Source of the DNA: Hemileia vastatrix
Lineage: Eukaryota; Basidiomycota; Pucciniomycetes; Pucciniales; Zaghouaniaceae
Direction: 5' to 3'
Length of the DNA: 64,000 nucleotides
Assembly (NCBI GenBank): GCA_030280995.1
Contig: JASXTE010000005.1
Location: forward strand, 15,258,001-15,322,000
Shown: positions 51,053 to 61,800 of the stretch, piece after piece
Numbering within the stretch: position 1 is the stretch's first letter
Layout: each line of letters starts with the position of its first letter
Made by a program: the position numbers and the translations under genes
Notes under the pieces: model-generated
What the model was told of the DNA's origin: nothing
The model's input: only the letters and a program-made list of their open reading frames with translations
The model's database searches: none

Positions 51053-53460
51053 ATGTCTAGTATACAAAATCCTACACCTCCACTTTGTATGTATATCATG
51101 TTCCTCTCTCTTAATTTATATATTTCACTTATGTTCTATATCTTTTTTTTTCAAAAATTTGATTTTCCAGCACCCAAATGTGTTTCATCCCACTCTCTGA
51201 TTGATACTTGCTTTGAAGCTTTTGAGCTTGCACCATGTCTGCCACATGGCATGGCACCTAACCCTCCTGTACTTAGCAATGAGAAGCAGGAAATAACAAG
51301 AGTTCAGTATCGCAATTTACTTGAATTGGCTAGAGATAAAACAGAAGAGCTTTTCAAGATCCTTAACAATAATCCTTCTCCTTCATATTTATCTAACCCT
51401 TGTAATGAATTACTCCAATATGTGAAAAGCCTTGAAAAATGTATGTTCATCACCTTTTTTGTCTCCTTTTAAATTAGTAGATAAGATTATTAATATTTTT
51501 TTTTCTTCATATATATTTGTAGCTTATGAGGAGGGTATGATTCCTCCTGATGAAGTCATTTTCATTAGGGATGATGATGATACAGATGAACCATCAGCTT
51601 CAACTCATGCTTCAACTTCTAAGGAAAATCTTGAAACACCTGTTATCCGCTCCAAGAAAAAGAGATTATCCCAAGGCTCCTCTTTTGTTCGACGTATTAA
51701 ACCGGCTTCTGCTAATGAATTTTCTGATGTATCAAATAATAAATCTCAAAAAAAAAGCAAAGGTTTTGATAATGAGTATATTCTTGTTTCCTTTTTTTTT
51801 TATTGTTATTCTTTTACCTTTAAAATTCAATCATATATCTCTTTTATTGCTTAAATATTGTACTTTTTATCTTTCTTTTGATATTTTGTACCAGAAACTC
51901 ACCTGCTGTAGACTGTTCCATCCATAAACGCCCTCTCCCTGATGAAGATGATGAAAAGAGCAATGAAAATAGCAATGATCAACTATCAGAATATGAAGCT
52001 ATGCTTGTTCATCAAAAAAAGCAAAGTTTAAAATCTTCTTCAAGACATGTTGATATGTTTGATAAAGATGATGATTCAAACAGCTCATCACCAAATTCCT
52101 TCATTTCTAAGAAGCAATACCCATCACCTCCTAAATTACCTACTTTGACCTCTTTGAAAGCTTCTCTACCAATGAAATCAACTCCAATCAAGATATCGAA
52201 AAAACCTCTAACTTATTCACCCTCAGTTCTAAAAGAATCTGATTTGCAGGAGGAATTCTGTAAAATTCATAATTTTTATAAAGGTAGAATCAGCACGGCA
52301 AAGGTCCTCAGGTCGTGGTTGGAAATTGTTACTCTCCTCGAATTACGCTCTTCTACTTCTTCCCAAGAACCCATGTCAAATATTCCAATGTTTACTTTTC
52401 ATTGGGAAAAATCTTGTGGAGAAGATTGGCTTTCAAAACTTACTGAGTTATGTAAGTTACCATAATTTTTAGTCTTGACTTTTGTTCTTTTACTTATTTT
52501 TTTTTCCTTTTGTAGCAAATATTTTTTTAGAGATTGATAGCTCACAGCTATGGGTACTCGATAATATTGATTTCAAAAAAATGGAAGATTTATGTGATCC
52601 TGATGGTTTAAATACTGAAATTCTTTCCTCAACAAAGAAAACGGATCACCCTGAATCCAATCTTATCCGAATGCTCATGAGATTAATGATCCAAAGTGAC
52701 CACTGCCGTTGTTCATGGGTATCTCTTATATCATCTTCACTTTATCTGACCGCACATGAATTCAGCAAGCTTCCATCACATCAAAACATTAACTCAGATT
52801 GTCCAATTGAACGTGGTATTCAGCTTCTAGCTCACCTTTCAAATCTGAAGAATCCGATTTCTGATGGCTTAGAAGTTGGTCCCACTGCACTTCAAACCCG
52901 TGATATATCAATGTCAACTCTTCTTCAAATCAGCAATATTATCATTGATATAATTATGTCAATTATCATTCTTAAATCAAAATATTGTGCTGCAACAATA
53001 TCAAGTGGCAAGACTAGTGAAGCTCAACAATCAAGTGAGAAAAACGAAAATACTGAACTGACTATAATGAGAGAGAAACAAAAGGCTGCACTAAACAAAA
53101 TAAATTCTGAATACTCCCACCACCGATATCAATCTTTCACATTCTATATAATTGATGGTGTCCGTGGTTTATTTCTGAGCTCTCAAGATCATAGATTGGC
53201 TTCAGCAGCTGATTGCTTGGAGGTAATATCAGAAGTTAAGTTTCTTAATTTACATGAAAAAAAATCATTTGATGGAAGAAATAATTTTGAAAAATTTAAA
53301 TAACTATATTTTAACATTAATAAAACCTTTTATAGGCAAGTGTGATCCATTTCCTTTAAAATTTGATACCCCAAGTCCTCCGGGAATTGCTAGGGCTATT
53401 TCTGCAGATTTTCTTAATCACTGGAGCTCCATTCAGCCAGTATCACCTTTTTTTTGCTAA
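51053..53460 (+). CDS. Unrecognised multi-exon gene
   Basis: Exons 51053-51086, 51171-51440, 51523-51775, 51895-52451 and 52516-53222 splice in frame with GT-AG introns of 64-119 nt, coding about 607 residues. The amino part (THASTSKENLE onward) is acidic, Ser-rich and probably disordered, with basic clusters (RSKKKR). From about residue 330 it is compact and helical: KVLRSWLEIVTLLEL, FHWEKSCGEDWLSKL, MRLMIQSDHCRCSWVSLISS and FYIIDGVRGLFLSSQDHRL. A last segment (53336-53460, CDPFPLKFDTPSPPGIARA) looks coding, but its frame does not join the best donor (53223) by one base, so either a small indel or another splice site is involved. I do not recognise the family. The same strand and close context suggest it belongs to the cluster. 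Confidence 0.6.
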
Positions 53461-54281
53461 ACATAGCCTTTCAATAAATTAATATTCCAACATGTAAATA
53501 GATAAAGTTCTGTCTATATGATATATCTTGTATAATTCAAGTTATTTTCCTTCAAATACGTCAAAAATGTGACCATCTTTGAAATTTATTAAGTAACCTT
53601 TGACATGATTTTCTAAATTAATTATTAAAAAAAATTATTGTAAGTCCAGCAATAACAAAGATTTTAAAATCTACTTATATGATTTCAAATACTTGTATTA
53701 AATTCTTAAATATTTTATTGTTTATATAAAAATATGATAACTGCTCTAGTTTTGTTACTTTATCTTTAATATTATATAATCTATTAATTATTACAAATAT
53801 TTTCGTTGATTGTAACATTTTTAATCAGAAGTAGAACAATTTAAATAATTAAATGAGTACATTCTTAAAAAAATACAATTTAATCTATTATTGATTCAAA
53901 ATTCTTTCTTTAACTCTTTATTATTACCTTTTTTATTAATAAGCCTGTTTGACCTAAAATACTATACAGTTAATTTGGTAGCATTAAAAGCACATTTTTA
54001 TGGCTAATATATTTCAAATTCTTTATTATAGTTTTTTTTATTTTAGAACCTTTGCTACCAATTTAATAAAAATGACATTTAAAGATTTCACAACTTATAT
54101 ATTTCTTCAAAAGTAAATCAAATTTTCTTATAATATTATGAAAAAAAATTATTTTATTTCACAAATAAAAAAAATAGATAATACTATAATTATCAAAACT
54201 GAAAATGTTACAGCTACTCCCAGTATTTATCATGTTTAAATTTGCATTAAGTTGTGTATATATAATATAAATTTTTAATAT
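53461..54281. other. Intergenic region between convergent genes
   Basis: AT-rich, no gene or repeat recognised. Confidence 0.55.
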
Positions 54282-55490
54282 TTATATATCTAGATTTTTT
54301 AGATTTGTCTTAACATTAGATAAATAATACTTTGCTGATTCTATTTCTTCCTCTATTAAGTCATCTCTTTTCAAAAAAACTCTCAAAGCACTAATCAAAT
54401 ATTCTAACCTAAATTTTTCTTTTTTAATTTCTAAGTATTCTGAAATATCAATATCAAAAACATTAAGCTTTTCTATAGCATGAAAATGTCTAGTGCTGAT
54501 TTGAATAGAAGAACCTATCCTAGTGAAGCCAGGAATTTCATGACATCTTGAGGTAAAATGCCTTAGTTGATTGGCAGGCCATAATGTCACTGTTATTCCA
54601 TTAGTTTCTTCAAAGTTGATTTTACTTCGAATTTCGGGAAACATAAGTTCTCCACCTATTTGTCGTGGTTGGGTCTTATCATACTTCATATGAATGGTGT
54701 TTTTTTCTGTATCTTTAGGAAAAAATATTCCTAAAGTATACTCACTTGCATCCTTATCGAGATGAACCTCATTAGAGAACCCATTACCATTCCCTCCAGA
54801 TGTCCAAGTTAAATTACTAGCAAACGGTACACCCTCTTCTTCACTAGAAACTTTTGAAAATCCAGGAATACCAAGTTTTGCGCAAAGATTAGTTGCCTCA
54901 TTGTACTTTACATATGATATTTTTTTAAAAAAATATTCAAAGTACATTGCAATCCTCTTCATTCGTTTTTTATATTCATCCGTTTTTACAATATCATCAG
55001 TGTATTCATCTGCAAGGAAAAGCATTCAAAAATTCAGTATTTAAATTAAAAAAAGTGATACTTACGAATATGTAAAGATTTCTTTCTATCTAAAATAAAA
55101 CCACCACCAAACATTTTTCCAAAACCACCAGCTCTTTGATGATAACCATTATTTTTAATTTCATGTTCGCAGTAAGAAAGATCCTTAATGCATCGCACCG
55201 TAGCTTCTAACATATCTAGTTCTTTGAGCTCATGAATTTCAAAAGTCTGCACAAGAACATTAGGTATTAAGACACCTTTTGGTTTATAAATACTACATCC
55301 AGGAAAAAAATTGTAATAATTATTGCAATCTGTCATATTATTTGCATAAGATCGCGCATAGAAATGTGGCTTCTTCCCGTTTGTATCCATTCCAAGAGCG
55401 TTTACAAGTTTCATTCCAGTAGCAATGTCTTTCGCCCACCTATTTTTAGAGTTCTTCCCTGGCCGTTTTTTTTTTCAAATCGTTACTCAT
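54282..55490 (-). CDS. Tet-like 2OG-Fe(II) oxygenase
   Basis: Minus strand, two exons (from 55490 or 55414 to 55066, then 55009-54282) joined in phase 1 across a 56-nt GTAAGT...TTGCAG intron. From the internal Met at 55414 it codes 358 residues. Key blocks: KMFGGGFILDRKKS, FSNEVHLDKDASEYTLGIFFP (the HxD metal ligands), GGELMFPEI, ANQLRHFTSRCH (candidate distal His) and FTRIGSSIQIS (Arg for 2-oxoglutarate), in the order of the double-stranded beta-helix fold. The better start is ATG 55490: its frame joins if the poly-T run at 55466-55475 had nine bases instead of ten, adding 25-odd basic residues (RPGKNSKNRWAKDIATG). TET/JBP relatives oxidise 5-methylcytosine or thymine in DNA; fungal members often sit in transposons. 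Substrate here is inference. Confidence 0.75.
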
Positions 55491-55742
55491 TGATGGTTCA
55501 ATCCTAAGAGAATTCAATTTTGATTTAAAATAGAAAAAAATCAAAAATTAGAAAATAGTAACATAATTTCAATTATCAGTCAATGATACCTTTAACTTTA
55601 TCATATCTTCAATATTAGAAATACAAAAGTTAGCATATCTACATATTAGTAAATTTATATACTTTTTCTTTATTTCAAATATTAAGAAAGCGTTTCAAAG
55701 GTATACTTTATTAAATTATACATATAAAGAGTATAGCTTTAT

Positions 55743-56082
55743 CCCGTATGCATTCAGCAAGTACGAGATTTGGCTCTACACTTAATATTAATAATATAAT
55801 GAAAGTATAACTCCAATACACTAGTAATATTAAAAAATTTACGGAATTATGATATCCACATATATAAAATGAAAAATCTTGCTCTGATCAATATATTGAC
55901 TTAGAAAGTTATACTTCAATAAATTATTAATTTTTAAATTGTAGCATTGTCCTGTATGCTTTCAGCAAGTACGAGACTTTGAAACAACTTAAAAATCAAT
56001 AAATTAAAGGTAAAGTACAAACAATCTAATTATTATTATGAAAAGCAAAACATTATCCTGTATGCTTTCAGCAAGTACGAGA
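55743..56082. repeat. Three dispersed copies of a 26-bp motif upstream of the Tet-like gene
   Basis: Variants of GCTTTCAGCAAGTACGAGA preceded by TCCTGTAT occur at 55743-55768, 55951-55976 and 56057-56082, all in the same orientation. Copies 2 and 3 are identical over the core; copy 1 differs at two positions. The motif is GC-richer than its surroundings and lies 250-600 bp before the presumed start, fitting regulatory or transposase-binding sites. Confidence 0.75.
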
Positions 56083-56869
56083 TGATGTTTTACTTTTCAT
56101 ATTAATAATATAATGGTTGAGAAAGTATTAAAGAAATATAGAAAAATGATAAGCAAAACATGAACTTACATGTCTATAAAATCTTCTTCCATTTGTAGCT
56201 GATTGATCAAAATTAATTATAAAGTTTATTTTATAATCACTGTTTTAAAAAATAAATGGTTAGATAAATAAATTGAACATTTTTGATAAGGAATAAAGAA
56301 AAGTAAATTGACAAACAAATAAAAAAACTTTAAGTTAACTGAAAAAGAATTATTTTATAATGAATCGAAAGGGTACAGTAAAAGATACCATAAAAATAAA
56401 TTCAGAATTAGAATCATTAGATTAACTTGTCAAAAGTGTAAAAAAGTGTAACAAACCAAAATGATATGAAATGCAATAGCAAGAAAAATTTGCTTACCGG
56501 TAAACAGATAAGGTCAAGAAAATAGTACCAATAATTCAAAATGATAAAGCAAAAATATGATTGATAATTTTTGAAAAAGGTAAGTGAGAAAGAGAAAGGA
56601 AAAATAAATTGGGTGGCAAACAGATGTATATATCATGAATTTTCACTGATCACATTTTCAAAAAAATGCAGCTCTCCAAGTCATATGATAAACTTCATCT
56701 AAATTCCAAGAATGATGTTGCCAAGGCACTGTACACAGCATGATCATTTTTTCCTATGCATATACTAATTCCAGCTAGAATTTACTTGGCTGAATGTTGT
56801 ACAGATGCACATTTGTGGAACACTGAATTTCACATCTAAAAAAAATTGACGCCACATAATTCTAGCTAC
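56083..56869. other. AT-rich spacer before copy D
   Basis: No gene recognised. GCTAC at 56865-56869 is the presumed left target-site duplication of copy D; its partner lies beyond the window. Confidence 0.5.
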
Positions 56870-58123
56870 TGTCAGCCAGGCTATTCCAGGAGTCCAGTAA
56901 ATGATATATAAATTATAAAACCTTAAAGAGTGGGTAAGACTTGTATTTAATGAATATAACTTAATATTGTATTGCATAGTGAAATTATATAAGAGTTTTA
57001 TTATATACAAGTGTTACATTAAATTTATGGGTTATATATATTTTTATATATACAATTAAATTAAGCATAATATAATATATTCTAAAAATAATGGCGCATT
57101 TTTATGTATTTAATAATTATAAATTTATATTTAATTAATTAAAAAACATATATGATAATTATAAGTGTAAAATTGACTTATAATATAATTAAATTAATTA
57201 TTTAAATTTATATAATAAATAACATCTTTCATATAGTATTAAACAATAATTAATGGCGCTTCTTTTGACCCTTAAATTGTGTCAGGAAGAAAATCAAATA
57301 AATTATAATACTTATTTTATAAAATAGTATTATAAATTCTCAAATTAAATTAATTAATTGTTTCAGTTAAACTAGTTATTAAATTACATAGTGAAAACAA
57401 TTAATAAATATTAATTTACACTGAATTAAAATGATTGAATGCCTTGTTACATCAAAACATGTTATTTGTTTCACTTAGAAATGCTGAAAACAGATTGTAA
57501 TACTTGTTTTGATTTGTTTTTCCCATAGTTCTTAGATCACAGGGTTGTTTAGTTACTCATTATTTTGTATTAACTGATTTGGGAAATTTGGGATGGGAAT
57601 TTTATATTCTTAATTGGGATTCTTATTATTTTTCGTATAATTTTCTCTTAATTACTATGTTACAAATGTCTTCTTTTATCTTCTTGTTTTACTTCATTAC
57701 TATTTTGTATATAGTCACTTGTAGCGCTTCAGAGGACCCATTGCCTATAAAAGGGCTTTGGATAATCCCCTGTAGAAGTATCACTTATTACACACTCAAC
57801 AATTTAAAAATAAAATTATTACGCTTATTATTATTTCTATTAGTATTAAATTCTAATTAAAAATTCTAAATAACAATTTAAAGGTTGCCTTAAGTCTGAT
57901 AGTAATTATAGTGTTTGCCGCGCAGAACTCTTACTTAAATAATATTAAAAATTAATAAAACCAATTTGTTGTCACCTCTCAAATCACTCGTCGTTGCTTT
58001 CTCTCAAAGAAATTAAATAATTTCAATTGTTTTTATTTCTTTTATTTCTAAACTACTATCTCCTTCTTGTCCTCCTCTCTTTTCTTCCCTCTTCTCTTAT
58101 ATCTTCTAGACGACTGACCGACA
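56870..58123 (+). repeat. 5' LTR of copy D
   Basis: 1254 bp, starting TGTCAGCCAGG and ending CTGACCGACA. TATAAAAG at 57746-57753. The U3 region around 57290-57560 differs strongly from the A and C LTRs. The 93-codon open frame inside is not a gene. Confidence 0.9.
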
Positions 58124-58813
58124 ACTGAGGGCCTTTCCAAACGACGACGACGATTGAGCCTGGCGACGAACGACAAAACGCACGGACCACCTAGCAAAAC
58201 AAAACTTTTGCCGCGACTGTGTTTCGAACTTGGGTTCGACATCTTAGGTTTATATAATATTAATTTTTATATTACTTTGAAGTGATTTTTCGATCACTAT
58301 AGTAAGTTCACCTTTGCGCCTCTCACTCATATTACTATATTTTTATTGCAATAACAGTGATTGTGGCTTAATTGCTGATTCACTGAGTGTAAGTGTTCAA
58401 TTTTTAAATTTTTTTTTTCCTAGTTGACCATTATAGAGTGTTAAATCCTCTTAGTTCTAGAAGAATTGACATTATTATTAATCCAAATTGAATTATTAAT
58501 TTAATTTTTTTTTATTATTAATTATTGTTAATTTTGGTTGACTTAAAAGTACATTGTGCTTAGTCCCAATATATTGCCATATTTAATATTGGTAATTAAT
58601 TGGTTGAATTAACTTACTTGTTATTCCCAATTTAACCTTGCAATCCATTTTTTTTTAAAAAATTAATTTTTTAATTATTACTTTATATTGAAAATTATTT
58701 TTTCTATAATTTAATTAATTAAATATTTTTTTTTTATTATTTGGAGCAATTATTGACTAACTTTTATTATTTTTTTATAAAGTAAAAAGTAAATTATAAA
58801 TCTTCCCACTAGT
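58124..58813 (+). other. Copy D leader and primer-binding region
   Basis: Begins ACTGAGGGCCTTTCCAAACG, then a GC-rich 100-bp stretch (GACGACGACGATTGAGCCTG) and an AT-rich remainder up to the Gag ATG. Confidence 0.5.
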
Positions 58814-61800
58814 ATGTCCAACAATTTGGCAGAAAAAATGGATAACATGCAAGTGGATGAGATAGAAATTGACTATGATGCTGACACTGTAAGTTCTTCT
58901 AAAGTTGGTCATAAAAAATCTTATGCTAACACAAAGAATTCACATACTGCAGGATGTGGAAATGACAGGAAATGCAAACAAACCAAACCCCCTTCCCCCA
59001 GTACCACAGAAGGAAGTAAAGCCTCTAGTGCCTCAAGAAGGTCTTCCAAAAGGCTTCAAAATAAAAAAGCTTCCTCTGCCACAACAAATCAGCAACCTAT
59101 CCAGTCATATAAAAGAGTTGAAGACAGAAAATATGACGTACAAAGAAAAGGTAGACACATTGTGGGATCAGGTCCAAGAACTCAGGAACCAGATTCAGGC
59201 CCAGGCCCCTCCTCAATTGCCTCCCAATCAGCTTCAATTTCAGGCTCAACCTTCACAGCCACCCAGCTCAACCATCCAAAATCCAAATACTATGGAAGTA
59301 GAGAAATGGAAATGGGATTATCTAATGAGTCACTACCAACAGAATGTGCAACACCCGCCTCATCATCAGCCTGGCCCATCCAGAACACCCAATTTCCATC
59401 CACCTCCTCATCCCTACCAACAAGGCAGGAGAAAGAAGGCCCAAGCACATTCCCAAAACCAGTCCCAGGGGAAGTTTCCTCCTCTGCCATGGTAAGTAAT
59501 TTGGTTGATTGTCACTTGGGTATGTTTTCTAATAAATCTTCTTCTGCAGGTAATATTATTGAACATGGTGAAAGAACAGTTAAACCTGTTAAAAGACAGC
59601 TTCCTGTAACTAGTAGCCCTATTGATGTAATTAGCAAATTGTCATTTGATGAACCTTTACATTTAACTTCTACATCTTTAATTAATCCTTCTCTTGCAAT
59701 TAAAAATGATTCTGTTCCCCCTGAAATCTATACCTTAATTGAAAAAACTTCTGAGGAAATATTGAAAGATACCCTTGATTTTAATATTGTGAAAGACAAA
59801 CATGTGAGAGACGTGTTAATCCATGAAAATGATAGATTAAATAATTTACAATTGCAATGTAAAGTGAGTTCTTCTGTACAAGATACAGCTTATTTAAAAA
59901 TCAAAGAAACCTTGAATATTGTTCTTAGTCAACAAAAACAAATAAGAAGTGACCATAGAGCTATCTCAGATAGAAATATCAGTCTACATAAGACCTTGAG
60001 TGAATTGAAACCCCTTATTGAGGAAAATTATTCATTCAAAAATGAAATAAAATCTCTACAAAATGAGTTTAAGAAGCTAAAAAATGATTTCCATGCACTA
60101 AGTACCAAACACTCAGTTTCTGAGGACAGAAATGTTCTATCTCTTGCAAAAGTAAATGACCAGATGTCTGAAATTCCAAGAATAAGAAACTATGTGTCTG
60201 ACCTACAGGAAAAGTTCTCAACCTTAACCATCAATAATGAATTAAATGAGATTTCTGCAAATAAGCTGCATAAAAATAAGGGGAAAAAACCTGAACAAAG
60301 TTCATCCTTTCTTCCTCATATTTCAACCATTAAACAAACTGACAATGAGTCTGTAAAATCTTTTGCTACTAGCAAAAAATCTTGTGATGGTCATGCACCA
60401 GCTGTTTCTGTAAATAATGAAATTTCTGAACACCTGGCTAAACTTCAGGAATTATTACTAATGAATAATTCAAACCAAAAAGTGGACCATCCCAGTAGTC
60501 AGAAAAATTGGCCTAAGTTAGACCAATATCCTACCTTTGATGGTGATTCTTCCTCTGATTGGCAACACTTTATCCAGAGAATTGATAATTTAAAGAGATC
60601 TTATAAACTACCTGATGAGGAAATTGTTTCTAAGCTAATTTCTTTATTTTCCAATGTAGCCTTGATGTGGTATGAATCTGTCCTCTTAGATAACAATCAT
60701 TATACATGGAATGATTGGAAATCCTTGATTGAGAATCAGTTTGGTGGTTCAAAATTCAGGTTAGCTCAGCAAAGACTGTATGAGAATACTAGATATGTAT
60801 CCTCCTCTGTTGAAAAGCCCATTGTTTTTCTGATGAAAATAACTGAAATCCTTAGAGCAATTGATCCAAAGATGGATTATGATATTTGGAGAGATAAAAT
60901 CTTGTATAAATTACCAAATTCTCTTAGGGATTTGATTGTTGCTAGAACTGAGCATGTAAGGGAAAATTCTTCTTTCATTAATATCTGTAATGAAGTACTA
61001 CTCAACCATAGATATGAACCAAAGAATTACCTTAGTAAATCTTATAATGATCAGAATAAACCTTCTATAAAGCTCCCAGAAAAATCTGGTAAACCCTCTG
61101 CCGCAGTTGCACCTAAAAAATATGCAACAAATACTTGTTATAAATGTAACAAACCGTGGCAGAAGGGTCATGTTTGTGACAAGAAAATTCATCTTGTTGA
61201 ACAAAATGAAGACACTGATGAAATTGAACTTGATGTCAATAATTCTTCCAGTGACTGTGAAAGTAATATCTCCTATGACAATGAATCTGTTAAAGATGTT
61301 TTAATGTTGGAACATGATGTCAATTATTTAAATAATATATCTGAAGATTGTGTATTGAATTTATCTTCAGTAGAAAATTCTGAGATAATTAAAGATATTA
61401 CTAACAATTCTATTCCTATATCCCCTTTAAAGGCACCTGTTATCATTAATGGTAAAAATGTTGATGTAGTTCTTGATTCTGGTGCTGGAGGAAGTGTAGT
61501 ATCTGAAAAAGCTTTGGCTTCAGTGGATAAGGAATATTTGAGTAAATTATTGCCTATAACTTCTGAAAAATGGAGAGGGTATGGTTCTACCTTATTTCCT
61601 ATTGGCAAATACAAAACCTCTGTATTCTTCAAATATAATGGTGGTTTTGTCAGAGCTATTTGTGAGTTTGTTGTCATGAAAAATGATAATTTGAGCAATT
61701 GGTTTATTATGGGAAATGATATTTTAACCATGTTTGGTGTGAAACTGGACCCAGCAAATAATTGTTTTACTTTAGGAATGAATGGGAAAAGAAAATTCAA

